DNA of 64,000 nucleotides. Origin: Branchinecta lynchi (Eukaryota > Arthropoda > Branchiopoda > Anostraca > Branchinectidae). Each line of letters opens with the position of its first letter. Position 1 is the stretch's first letter. Made by a program: the position numbers and the translations under genes. This document shows positions 38,281 to 48,938 of this stretch, piece after piece. Location of the stretch: positions 7,068,230-7,132,229 of the forward strand of contig JAKZAP010000012.1 of the NCBI GenBank assembly GCA_023053575.1, given 5' to 3'. The notes below the pieces were generated by a model. That model was not told where the DNA came from. It saw only the letters and a program-made list of their open reading frames with translations, and ran no database searches.

Positions 38281-38344
38281 CTGACATATGGCGATATCCA
38301 TTGAGAAACTTGGTTTTCCACCACTTTACAAAATGAGTCGCCAT
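38281..38344 (-). CDS. nkd: naked cuticle homologue, first coding exon
   Basis: The exon starts at ATG (38344-38342), encodes 21 residues plus one base, and ends at an excellent donor, CAG|GTGAGT (38281|38280). The peptide contains VKWWK followed by a basic KFLNGY stretch. As I recall it, the fly Naked cuticle N-terminus has the same pattern (VKWWKHK, then a GGYK-type motif). The first glycine of vertebrate Nkd (a myristoylation site) is absent here, as in the fly. A strong acceptor (a T-run then AG at 38421-38420) lies 75 bases upstream of the ATG, so a 5' non-coding exon probably exists farther right. Nkd is an intracellular, Wnt-inducible antagonist that binds Dishevelled. Split phase 1 plus the two leading bases of the next exon gives a valine, matching the fly protein at that point. 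Moderately high confidence, because recognition rests on a short motif plus exact phase agreement. Confidence 0.72.
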
Positions 38345-38479
38345 TGTACAGTTAATTCAGAAGCCTAAGCTTAGGAGCTTTTTGTTCCAAATAACATTTT
38401 TATTTCAACCACTTGACACCTAAAAAAGAAGTGAATGTCACAAAAAAAAATCTTCTAGGCTGCAGCTTCAAACCAATGC

Positions 38480-39770
38480 TGCCTGATATTAGTGAATCCG
38501 GAAGTTACCCGACGCGCAGTAAGCTGGGTTATATCACACCAATCCAAAAGAAGGGAGGATCGAACGATTTTAGTGGAGTACAACCATAACCATAACCCTA
38601 GTTTTTTTTTTTAAATGTACGAGGTTTTTTTTATTGATTGGTTAATGGCAGTGATTCTTGATCTTATTGATTTACAACATATTCGGGAACCTTAAGGAGA
38701 TGTCTACTTCACAATACCGTGTTGGTCTTCTTGAGACTATTCTAACAAATCTTTAAAACCCTGATACTTGGTTGAATCTTTTATTAACAGATCTCCAGAA
38801 TGCTTGCGACTTAATTGACCACACTATCCTAATAAATAAACTGCTAACCGAGTTTCAAGTGAGCCCTTCTTTTGCCCAACTTGTTGCTTCCTCTGCAACA
38901 CACCGTTCTCAAGTGCTTAAATACAAACACTTTTCTGACCCCCCCCCCCCCCTGTTTTCTGTTGTGTGCCCCAAGGAACCCTAATGGGTCCAATTTTATT
39001 TTTAATAATGATTAATATTCTCCCGACTGACCACCAAGATCGTTGGAAGTATGTCCAGTCTACACTGGAGGTTGTCGACGAAATATGAAAGTTCAATTAC
39101 AGCTTTACCTGATGATGCCACACAACAAGCGTCTTTGTCGAAGATGGAAGTTAACTCTCAAAAGTCACCAATTATGACAATTGACTTTTTAAAATCATCG
39201 GCCACTTTTACAAACCCCGTTCCTCCCGAAATCTCTCTTACACTGCTGATTTGAAGTGGGATTCCCATGTTCAAAACGTCCTACGACAAGCTTCCCCTTC
39301 GGTTTCCCTCTTAAACACTTTTGAAAAAAATCTCTTGCCCCTAAGTATCTCTTATACGACCTATACTGGAGTATGCATGTCCAGTGTGGCATTCGGGCTT
39401 ATCTCTGACCATGTTTGTAAGATAGAAAATATCCGAAAACGAGCGCTTAGAGTTGAAAATGGCGAAGAGAAGGTCCCCACACTGTCCCCACAAAGCACCA
39501 AAGATATAGAAGGAGTTTTGTTCCAAGTTTTGTTGAACTGTACAACAGCCAGTAAAAATAGTCACTTATTGTTGTTTTTTCTTTTAACTATGTCTTTATT
39601 TATTTTATACATGTGTTCCAGCGAAACTACGTTTAGCGTAAAGATTAAATTCTCCCTTTGTTTAAAATCAAGCTTAGTAGTAAGTGATTCTATTACAGTT
39701 CTCAATAGTCCCTTCGCAATTTGTTTGCCGAAAGAGTCCACAGTGAACATTGTTATAGATTAGTTTTTCA
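38480..39770 (+). pseudogene. degenerate LINE reverse transcriptase, different family
   Basis: Short peptides in changing frames match a LINE RT in order. Near 38531 is a TPIQKKGGSNDFSG block (the finger motif before YRP). Near 38775 is LLTDLQNACDLIDHTIL (motif A, aspartate kept). Near 38970 is a CPKEP...GPILFLIMIN block (motif B). Near 39250 is LKWDSHVQNVLRQA, and near 39420 are KIENIRKRALRV residues of the C-terminal region. A C-homopolymer and several stops and shifts interrupt it. It is clearly older than, and from a different lineage to, the intact LINE at 57007. Confidence 0.7.
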
Positions 39771-40179
39771 AAGACAGTTGGCATATTGTATTCATTCTGC
39801 TATGTTTATTTCTGAAATGACGAATTGATTAATTGTATATATATATTAATATTTTAGTGCGATTACGTTTGACGTAAAGGTCAAATTCGGCGCATGCGCT
39901 GTGAAAGATACCTTTTTAGCTAAAACTCTACTCTACCACAAAATCCTGTTTTCTAGATAGGCTATGCCCAACGTTGGGTATATTCACCCACAGCCATAGT
40001 CTGGAGTAGCTTATAGCAAAGGCCGGTCACCGTATGCCAGCCATTGGGTATCCTAGCCCAATTACTGATTATTTGAGTGAAGTTCAGATAACTACAAATC
40101 AGAATTCCCTTGCGATGGGTTAGATCAAGGTAGGGCAGTCTAGTGCACTAAGCTCCTTTCATGCTGGCAGGGGTATGCA

Positions 40180-40405
40180 TGGTTCTCATATGCACCGAGG
40201 GATTGCCCACTCCCGACATCTGCTGTGCCGGCACAGACCTTGTCGGCAACGGCGCCGGATGTAAATTAGGCGATTTCCGCTTCGAAACATGCAGATTTTA
40301 ATGTTCTAACACGTGGCAACCAATGCTGGCTCGTTTAAGCCGGCACCGGGCACTTGCTGAACGCTAGAATTGGGAGTGTGCGACCCCTCGGAAGGCACGT
40401 GCATC
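40180..40405. mobile_element. GC-rich MITE, copy 2
   Basis: Ends ATGCACCGAGGGATTGCCCA and TGTGCGACCCCTCGG with GTGCAT are inverted; the core again holds GCCGGCACCGGGCAC. Just upstream, CAGTCTAGTGCACTAAGC (40136) resembles the terminus of the element at 54198-54896. Confidence 0.58.
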
Positions 40406-41394
40406 GGTTATTAGCCAAAGGAGTACCAGTACACAACACTTTGGTAACAAGTCAAAACAGTATTTATCGAGTTTTAAAGTATTACATACTGGCTATAAGG
40501 GGTGGACATACGTATGACTAATTTTAGTAAAACTGCCATTGAATACGATTTTGTAATAAAAATTATATGTTTACTTATTTATATGTGAAGCTGTCCATTT
40601 ATCTGTAAAGATACTGTACGGCAATTAAACCTTATCTTATGCTCAATCCTGTCAACATGCCCCAGGGTTTGAGAACGGGTATCGAGAATGGATCAGTGTT
40701 CTAGACTGGGCCCAACATTCAGCCAAGTTCGGCACAGGGTAACTGATGTTTGACATTCGGTATTACAAACTGTGCATATCCTATCGAAAAATCAGGGAGT
40801 TGTGGCAGACTGACTAGACGTACACCAACAAAATTTCGCACACAAGGCCAGTAACCTAGGTCAGAACTTTTTTTTAGGCCGCAACCCGTTTTACAAATGT
40901 TCAGTTTAATGACTATTTTACTAGCATCGGCTAGGAATGGAAACAAAAACATCCTGCAGAGCTCCACAAACCGCTTGATTTTTGGACAGGGGACACTCGA
41001 GGCGACACCAAACATGTATATGTCATAGTCCGGAATAGGCTATGCCAAACCCGCTGAAAAGTATTTCAAACGGTTGTTTATAGAGTTTCACTCAAACCAT
41101 TAATATTTTATTGGGTTGGGATAACCGGGGTTATCTTAAAACACGGGGTGCCGGACGGCATCTCGGATATGCTATGCGACATTACATATATATCCTACGT
41201 CTGCTATTAAAAAAATCAGGATATCAACGTAGACTGGCACTACAGGTTTGTTTCTTTGTAAGCTGATTAACTTTGGAAAGGTGCCAATTTCATCCAACTT
41301 GGTGTGACAAGTCACCTACTGATGAGTCATTGTAGGTTCGTTAAGGTCTCCTAAAGAAGGTCGAGTGTTCTGGATCTTTATTTGATTACTGACC

Positions 41395-41860
41395 CAAAAC
41401 TATTAACCATCCAAAGTAACGGTATTTCTCGAAAGAACAGTAGAGGTGTGTTTATTTGAAGTTACTTAAAGCTTAACTGAAAAGGACTTCAATAGGACAA
41501 TCTCGTTATCCATCACTTATTCACTTAAAAAAGCTTGAAAACCCGACGAAAATGCGTTTCTTCGTTTCGCCGCTATTCACGAATAATCGATTTTCAAATA
41601 GTGGAATTTCCTTGTCTGACTTGTATGCTCTATGCGCTTGCATCTGTGTTGTATGCTCGACGAACCCGATTTAAGAAAAATAAGTGTTCACGCAGTGAGC
41701 TACCTTACGTACGCTGATCACTGGCCGCTGAAACGCCGCGCATGTATTGAGACTGAATTTTTCTGCGTCATAGTAGAAATTTGCGTTGTGAGGACGACCG
41801 TAGATATTCTGAACTTCATTCTAGAGCAAATAGTGACAAATAAAAAAATCCCTTAACGCA
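41395..41860 (+). repeat. dispersed repeat, copy 1
   Basis: TTAACTGAAAAGG, ATAGGACAATC, CGATTTTCAAATAGTGGA and TTGCATCTGTG align with 44440-44960. The small open frames here are probably not genes. Confidence 0.5.
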
Positions 41861-42811
41861 ATCCAAAAAATGCAGTGTATTCAGTTAAATGATACAAAAG
41901 TAAGTTGGCTTTTCAGTTAAACTTTAAAGTTGAACGGTGTGATTCTGGTGTGATTTTAGGCTAAATGGTTAAATGAATATCCTAAACACTTATTCAATCA
42001 ATCAAGCTTATTTTCCAAATAGCTGAAAGCTAGAAGAGGATTGAAATATTTACGAAGATATGGCCAGAAATAAATGATGGGATGAAACTACGTAAAAACT
42101 TGGCAGAAGAACTAGCATTTATTCGAGTGTCTTAGGGGCCTTTAATCAGCTTACTTTGGCTAACTGGTATTGACTAAAGTCATTGCAAACGCATGAAAAT
42201 GACACTGTTTATAGTCAACAATCGTTAAAATAAACATGCCTCTACTCTAATACAATCAAATAACCAATCTCTTTAATTACCAAGAGTAGTTAAATTTGGA
42301 CAGTGCCATTTACTCAACCTAATGTTAACGGTCAACAAGTGAAAACTCGAAATGGCTTCCAAAAACATATGAATGGGTGTTTTGGGTTTTTCCAAAGCTA
42401 CTAAGTAACAAACCCCTAATGTAGAGCAACTGTCAACATCGCGACAGAATATAATCCAATTAAAACCTAGCCTAGCAAACATTAATGCACAGACATGAGC
42501 GCAAACTAAGTAACACAAAGTCAGATTAGTCGGCGGAAAATCGTAGCGACTCACTTATATTTTGTTTAACCTTTTGCTCTTTTTTTAATTCCCTTCGTCA
42601 CCTTCATACGACAAAATTACGACGCCAAAAAAAGAAAAAACAGAACACTCAAATTAACCAGCAGACCAGGCAAAACGAATCTGATTTTCACACTTATTGT
42701 CAAAAAGAAACCTACTCGGTTCTCAGCAGATATCAAGTATTTATGTATCATTCCTTCTGGGCTGTTTTAGAGCCAAAATATAATACTAATATAGGAGAAG
42801 TATTCCAAGAG

Positions 42812-43108
42812 CGTGTTCCACCCTTGTAATAATAGTAATTATTAGTTGGTATTTTCGTTCCAGCCTCGTAAAAGGTTACGAAGCTGACCGTACCAAGTGT
42901 CAACCTTATCGAAATAGTAACTAATAGTAACTATTTGCTTACCATGCTCGGAAGCGTAGTAAATACGCGTATTTGTAACGTGATTGGTCGGATTCGTCCA
43001 TGGCATGAGATTCTGCTAGAACACAGAGAAATCCTTCCAGCCTTGACCGCAAAAAGCCAGAATTCGTGACGTCATGCGTAGTAGCTACTGTAAGTATGGT
43101 GAAGCACA
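42812..43108. mobile_element. hAT-type MITE, GTGTTCCACCC ends, copy 1
   Basis: Starts CGTGTTCCACCCTTGTAA. The end is degraded (TAAGTATGGTGAAGCAC). The interior has AACTAATAGTAACTATTTGC, GTAACGTGATTGGTCGG and AAAAAGCCAGAATTCGTGAC, as in 61729-62008. Confidence 0.72.
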
Positions 43109-44439
43109 TCCCTACTTAACAAAATAATTACGCTAGCCTATTTAAGCTAGACTACGCTACTCAAAGACTGTCGAACAGTATTTTTCTTATCCCCGGTTTG
43201 TCGTCGTGAGACCAAGAGTTTTTCTTGGGAAACTCCCGAAAAAAAATCAACGACATCCCCTCACCTTCCAAAAAAATTAGAAGAATGTAATCCTCTCCAA
43301 ACAATCCAAAAATCGAATAGAACACAAATTGGAATCCGTTCACTTTTGCTTTCAAAATCAGACTAAACCAAAGAGGCGAAGCGCGATTCTTTCAACTTCC
43401 GATTTGTAAAGAGGAGTTTCCTCCTGCGTTGCCAATGCCCGAGTCGGCGCTTCCACTGCCATCTGACCCAGAGGCTTACGTCCTACGAAAGAGAAGAAAG
43501 TCCGCTAGATCCCATTGAAGAGACCTTACCTTACCTTAAATTGCACTTGCAAGCAATAAGGATGTTGTATCCCGATGATTAGCGTGCGGATAATGAATAA
43601 TGATGGTGCTATGTTCTGGTTGCTGCTTCCGGGGCGCAACAGTCCTTTTGCCAGGGCTGCCCGCGCCAGTCCTCAACGATTTGGCTCACCCTTATTCTTG
43701 GCACTCTTACAGCGCGCATATTATTCTGCTATCATTTTAACAACTTTGGCGTCAACGGCCAAGCTCGCTTAACTCAAAAAGGTAGATTATTTTAACATAT
43801 ATTGGGATAATTTGAAACGTTTTGACTCATCTAAGGGATTTTGCTTTTTTTCACAGTAATAACATTCAAGACTGTCCACTGCTTTCACGACAACCCAAAC
43901 TTAATCTAGGCGGGGAGAACTGAATTTCAAACAAAAGCCTGAATTTCCAGTGTGGCTCTCTCTCTTTCATAGAGGTACCATAAAACAAAAAGAATAAGTT
44001 CATTCAATGAAATCGATTATCTGCGGATAACGGACAAACTAATTGACGCATTTTAATAGGCTTTAAGGGGATGATGTAATGTTCATTTTCACGCATCGTG
44101 CGGGAAAGAGGAAATGATGGAGTATATAAAAAAGAAAGTAGAAAATACACAGTAAAAAGATCACGCAAAAAAGAAAAACAAAAGGGAAAACGCAGAGAGA
44201 AAATCACACTACTAATTCAAAAATTATCAAAGAACAATCCCTTGCCAGTCACGGCCGCTCTGGCTGCATTTTAATCGTTGATATAGCTCGTCGAGCTTCG
44301 TCACAACCCTAACGATAAGTAACTAGACTGCCGGATATAAGACTTATTTGGTTAAACTTTTTGATGCCAAGCCAAGGCCCAACTCATTTGTGTCTCAAGG
44401 ATTTTGCTTACCAAACTTATTGACTCCACATCTTACTTT

Positions 44440-44960
44440 ATCGTTTTCTCCGGTTTAGTATCCTAAGAGGGTAACCAAACACTCTTAAACTTTAACTGAA
44501 AAAGGCTAAGATAGGACAGTCTTCTTACCCGTCACCACGCGGGGGGTTGCCTTTCGGGGGGGGGGGGGGGGAGCCTGTAAAAATGACTATTTTTGTATGT
44601 TTCGGGGGGGGGGGGGGGGTCAACCCCCTAACCCCCCCTGGATATGGCCTTGCCCATCAATTATGCGCTTAAATAGGTTTGAAGATCCGATGAAAACGCG
44701 TTACTTGGTTGCTCCGCTCTTCAGGAACAATCGATTTTCGAAAAGGGGAGTTTCTCTGTCAGATTTGCGGCACCTCTGTGCTGCCTCTGTGCGCTTGTAC
44801 CTGGTTTGGTGCTCAGGCACCAAACAATCTTTTGCTCACTTGTGGTCGAGACACCGAGTTAGAGCTTTCCTCACCTTAGTAGTCGCAAAAAATCCGGCGA
44901 AGTGGAGTGTGCTCATCATAAGCTTGAAGATTAAATTATTTCCAACTTTGCGATGAGGGA
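44440..44960 (+). repeat. dispersed repeat, copy 2, with MITE inserted
   Basis: Matches 41395-41860 on both sides of a homopolymer MITE (44537-44652). The uninterrupted copy acts as the empty site. Confidence 0.55.
44537..44652 (-). mobile_element. homopolymer hAT MITE, truncated
   Basis: Reverse orientation: GGGGTTGCCTTTCGG, two G-runs, TATGTTTCGG, then CCTGGATATGGCCTTG. The distal terminus is missing or rearranged; flanks CCCGTCAC and CCCATCAA are similar. Confidence 0.75.
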
Positions 44961-45602
44961 GAACCCTGCCCCCCAACCCTACTCTCGAGTTCCCCTACGC
45001 CTCACAGGATACTTAAAAGGGGAAAGAACGGTGTTGCACTATAAAGGTGTTAGTTGCCTACCCCCCACTTGTGTTTCCCCTGGAGCTTTCCTCTTTTACT
45101 AATCCCAAATAATAAACAAATACGTCTCTCGTACCCGTCCTCTGGATACTGTAATAAGAAAAGAACTCGGCCGAACCAAGATAAAGGGCTTTGTTTGGGA
45201 GTTTTGTACAGAGTCGAATTTAATTTTATTATACACTAGTAGGTAAAAAGTACTGTAAAAGGCATTTCTAGAACTCCTCCTCTTGGTTGGGCGGTTCAAT
45301 AGTCTTCAATATGGTTTCGACATTTATATCAAGTGCGGTTCTTCTTTGAATTGTTGCTGCGTAATTTCCCGTTTCGAGGAGACGGACCTCTGCTTTGTTT
45401 AGGTTTTCGCCTGCTAGTAGCTAGAAGGCATTGTTTGAAAAAAAAGTACTTTTCGACTTTGCGGTGAAGATGCGCACTTTCAGGGAGCTAGAATCTCGTT
45501 TGTAAGCAAACCCCTTGAGGCAAAAATGGTAATGGGCTCATCGGGATTATAAAAATGCATATTTTGCTTAAAAGTATTTTTCTTAATTTGCGGTCATGAT
45601 TG

Positions 45603-46232
45603 GTACTTTAAGGAATGGTCGGATTTGGAAAGTGGCGATTTCTAAGCCAATCTTGTCGAATTTCTAATATTCCAGCCAAGTTTCATCGTCCTAGCACACC
45701 TGGAAGTACCTTTACTCGCGATCACCGGAATTCCGGACTCCCACCACAGTCGCCTCAGCCAATCCGGTTCTGTAAACCGGAGCATCTGTTGGTTATTCCC
45801 GCAAACTTCCATCCCGATCTCTCCGGTCACGTATTCCCCCCCCCCCCCAGTTGTTGTCGGATCACCGGAGACATGTCCTCTGTTCAATTACAAAATTTCA
45901 CTCAAATCCGATCACCCGTTCCAAAGTTACGCATGACTCAATATTCCGGATTCCCCCTTCCTCTACTCCCCCCCGACTATCGGATCGAGTAAATTTTTAT
46001 TTACACGTCAGTTTGATAGGGTCCCAGATACGCCTCCCAAGTTTCGTCGTGAAAATCACCAAAACCGACATCAGCGGAATTCCGGGAAACACCCTCCACC
46101 CCCTCCCCCAAAGTGTCCGTATCCAGTCCAAATGTGGAAGCAATTTATCTGGTACAGATGGTTGTTATTCCCAGCAAGTTTCACTCCGATCCCTCTATTC
46201 TAACCGTTTCTCGGGATTTCCGGTCAACCCCC
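45603..46232 (-). repeat. satellite-like repeat, left of the LTR element
   Basis: Reverse-strand relatives of the 24255-25700 array (CCAAGTTTCATCGTCCTAGC, CGCGATCACCGGAATTCCGG, CCCGTTCCAAAGTTACGCAT). The LTR element interrupts it at a C-run. Confidence 0.65.
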
Positions 46233-46523
46233 TGTCAGAGATTGGTTCAATAGTCTGAAGAAAATTAAGTTTTACTGGCAAAAAAAATTAACACTTAACT
46301 CAAATGGTACTTAACCGTTTAACCTTATTATGTCACGAATATACGACTATCAAAATAACTTCACTGACTGTTCTGGTCGAGCGTTCACAATGGAATGAAT
46401 TTCGAATTCATTTTTCCTTACTTCTCTCATCGCCCGGCATTAGCATCGCTGCCGGCGCTGCGAGGGGCTACTCGTCCATTATCACACACGTAACACAAGG
46501 TGTTGATTAATCAAATCACGACA
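46233..46523 (-). repeat. 3' LTR of the Gmr1-like element
   Basis: This is the 291-bp direct repeat of 52761-53052 with the same TG...CA termini. The adjacent interior bases form the polypurine tract. Confidence 0.93.
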
Positions 46524-46536
46524 TCCCTCCCCCCTT
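46524..46536 (-). promoter_or_regulatory. polypurine tract
   Basis: On the sense strand AAGGGGGGAGGGA directly abuts the TG of the 3' LTR. This is the position and composition of the plus-strand primer used in LTR-element reverse transcription. Confidence 0.8.
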
Positions 46537-46588
46537 AAGAAAGATGGTATATTGCACCCGATTTACACCGAACCACTATTTCTGCACC

Positions 46589-47050
46589 CTATTTCCTTAG
46601 TCGAATCACACGTCCTTGGAATGGCTCGTTGATTCGTCGACAGCTACAGGCGTCCAGTCGAACCTTTATGTCTCTGTTGATGTCTGGCCAGTAAAAATGA
46701 GTCAGCAGGATTTTCGCGGTTACGTTCCTCCCTCGGTGGTTCGGCATGCCGTTTTGATCCGGTAATCTGTGGGCAGCATCGAAGATCCTCTGGCGGAAGT
46801 TGTCAGGTACTAACAGTTGTAGGTGGTCACCTGTGTTGGTTACTCGCCTAGTCTTTCTGTATAAAGCTCCTTGGCGTAGTATGTAAGTGGCACCTTTGCT
46901 ATCCTCTAAATCTACCGCATTCAAGTTGAAATATCGTGTTAACTCACGATCGGCCTTCTGGCTATCCCTGAACTCCCAGGATGGTTTCCCTCGTTCGGTA
47001 GGGCTCTCCAGTACGCCACGGATACCAGCTGGTAACAAACGGATTGACAT
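46589..47050 (-). CDS. isolated second integrase HHCC-type zinc domain
   Basis: This frame of 153 codons begins 46 bases after the RNase H stop. It encodes a linker (REL...ILRQGALYRKT), then LQLLVPDNFRQRIFDAAH and HFYWPDINRDI: the linker plus N-terminal zinc-binding domain that normally opens a Gypsy integrase. The element already has a complete integrase upstream of RT, so this is a duplicate. No catalytic core follows; only about 65 bases remain before the LTR. Zinc ligands are altered: H-x10-H instead of H-x6-H, and C-x1-C (CSC) instead of C-x2-C. Directly before the ATG the sense strand has TTTATTTCAG, a good splice acceptor, so a spliced subgenomic message is conceivable. The frame is open and well conserved in pattern, which argues against a random relic. 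Confidence 0.75.
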   Translation of the reverse strand: MSIRLLPAGIRGVLESPTERGKPSWEFRDSQKADRELTRYFNLNAVDLEDSKGATYILRQGALYRKTRRVTNTGDHLQLLVPDNFRQRIFDAAHRLPDQNGMPNHRGRNVTAKILLTHFYWPDINRDIKVRLDACSCRRINEPFQGRVIRLRK

Positions 47051-47096
47051 CTGAAATAAACGTGACTATTGTTATTTACATACATGGTTGAACAGT

Positions 47097-48938
47097 TTAT
47101 TCAAGAAAGAGACGAGATAAAGCATCAGCATTGGCATTTTGGTTCCCTGGCCTGGCTTCAATCTCAAATTTGAATTCCTGCAGAGCTAACGCCCATCTTG
47201 CAAGGCGAGCATTACCACTCCTAGCGACGTTCAGCCAACGCAACGGGTTATGGTCTGTCTGTACTGTGAAGGGTCTTCCTGATAGGTAGTAGTTGAAACC
47301 CTCAATGCCCCATTTTAATGCCAAAGCTTCCTTCTCGACTGTTGAATACCGCGTCTCCGCCGGGTTTAGTCTGCGACTTCTGTAGGCCACTGGGTGTTCG
47401 CCGTCCTCCCAGTTTTGAGCCAGAACAGCTCCGAGACCTACATTGGATGCGTCAGTTTGCAAGATAAATGGTCGCTCGAAGTCTGGGTTGCGAAGGACGG
47501 GACCGTCCATTAGTGCCTTCTTCAAACCAACGAAGGCGGTTTGGCATTCTTCGGACCACTTTACGGTCTGAGGTTGACCTTTCTTCAATAGGTCATTCAA
47601 AGGTGAAGCGATTGTGGAAAAATCCCGAATGAATCGCTGGTAGTACGCCGCTACTCCGAGGAAGGTTCTGACTTCTCCTTTAGTACGGGGTACCGGGAAT
47701 TCTCCTATTGCCTGAACCTTGTCTTGCACTGGTGTCAAGCGCCCGCTTCCTACATGAAATCCAAGGTATGTGACCTCACTTCGCATAAAGTTGCATTTGC
47801 GAAAATTGATCGTTAATCCAGCGTCCGCGATTTTCTGGAGGACCATTTGTAGATGACGATAATGATCTTCGAGAGTATCACTAAAGATGACCAGGTCGTC
47901 CAGATAAGCTCTAGCAAACTTCCTACAGTCACGGAGAATTTTGTCCATTAACCTTTGGAAAGTTGCAGGGGCGCCATGTAACCCAAATGGCATGACTGTA
48001 AATTCATAAAGTTCTGATTGGGTCTGGAACGCAGTTTTGGCACAGCTATCCTTTGCCAAGGCTATCTGCCAATAGCCTTTTGTCAAGTCTAGGACGGTGA
48101 TGACCTTAGCGTTCCCGATAAGTTCTACCAGCTCGTCGATACGGGGAAGCGGATACGAATCAAACTCTGAAATACTGTTTAGCTTCCGAAAATCGAGACA
48201 AAACCTAATGGACCCATCCGGTTTCGGGACCGTCACGACTGGATTAGACCAAGGACTAGTTGAGGGTCGTATTATACCCAACTCCAACATCTGATCAACC
48301 TCCTTTTCAATGGCAGCTTGCCGGGCCTGAGGCGTCCTGTATGGCCTTTGGTGGATTGGTCTGGATGCACCAGTTTTGATTTCATGCTCGACCACTCTAG
48401 TTTTGCCAGGCTTGTCGGAGAAGGTCGTTCGAAACTTATGTATAACGTCCAAGAGACGTTCTTTTTGTTCGATTGTCAGGTGTCTGATCGACTCATCCGA
48501 CAGATGTTTGTTTGAATCCTCTTTCTCTGAAGCATCAAAGGTCGGGACAAAGTCAGACTCTTTGGAGAAAAGAGCGAATTCTGGTTCACGTCTTTCGAAT
48601 TTTCTGAGAAGATTAATGTGCAGAATCTTGCCTTTCCTTCTTCCTGGGAACTCCACCTCGTAATTGACGTCGTTCAGTTTTCGGATAATCCTGAATGGTC
48701 CTTTCCATCGTGTTTCTAGCTTATGTGTGCCTGTTGGCAACAATACTAGAACCTCGTCACCGGCTTCCAAATGTCTGGGTTTGGCTTTCCGGTCATAGTA
48801 GACTTTCTGTCTGGTTTGAGCGTGCTGCAAGTTTACATGCACCTTTCCATGATGTGTTGGAGGCGTTCTCGAACTATGAGCAGATGATGCACGGGTGTTG
48901 TTTGGTAGTCGTTTTCCTTTTCCGTGTGCGACTCCCAT
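47097..48938 (-). CDS. integrase tail-RT-RNase H polyprotein of the Gmr1-like element
   Basis: This is an open frame of 613 codons. The first 30 or so are an alternative frame of the preceding integrase gene and are probably not translated. Meaningful sequence starts near residue 32 (VHVNLQHAQTRQKVYYD), the usual segment after a Gypsy integrase core. A chromodomain-free GPY/F-type module follows at 80-115 (GPFRIIRKLNDVNYEV). Reverse transcriptase spans about 190-400, with LDFRKLN, VLDLTKGYWQIAL and the catalytic YLDD at 345-348. RNase H follows with D496, E537, D562 and D605 (NADALSR). All catalytic residues are present. The position after integrase, not before, is what makes the element Gmr1-like. 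Expression probably depends on a -1 ribosomal frameshift from the gag-integrase frame unless a base has been lost. Confidence 0.92.
   Translation of the reverse strand: MGVAHGKGKRLPNNTRASSAHSSRTPPTHHGKVHVNLQHAQTRQKVYYDRKAKPRHLEAGDEVLVLLPTGTHKLETRWKGPFRIIRKLNDVNYEVEFPGRRKGKILHINLLRKFERREPEFALFSKESDFVPTFDASEKEDSNKHLSDESIRHLTIEQKERLLDVIHKFRTTFSDKPGKTRVVEHEIKTGASRPIHQRPYRTPQARQAAIEKEVDQMLELGIIRPSTSPWSNPVVTVPKPDGSIRFCLDFRKLNSISEFDSYPLPRIDELVELIGNAKVITVLDLTKGYWQIALAKDSCAKTAFQTQSELYEFTVMPFGLHGAPATFQRLMDKILRDCRKFARAYLDDLVIFSDTLEDHYRHLQMVLQKIADAGLTINFRKCNFMRSEVTYLGFHVGSGRLTPVQDKVQAIGEFPVPRTKGEVRTFLGVAAYYQRFIRDFSTIASPLNDLLKKGQPQTVKWSEECQTAFVGLKKALMDGPVLRNPDFERPFILQTDASNVGLGAVLAQNWEDGEHPVAYRSRRLNPAETRYSTVEKEALALKWGIEGFNYYLSGRPFTVQTDHNPLRWLNVARSGNARLARWALALQEFKFEIEARPGNQNANADALSRLFLE

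Larger units (their letters stand above)
39780..44436. other. intergenic, repeats only
   Basis: Apart from the elements listed at 40180, 41395 and 42812 there is AT-rich DNA with short frames, none with recognisable motifs. Confidence 0.45.

Noticed and set aside
46304..46510. 68-codon plus-strand frame present in both LTRs (also 52833-53039)
   Set aside because: Antisense within LTRs; duplicates simply because the LTRs do.
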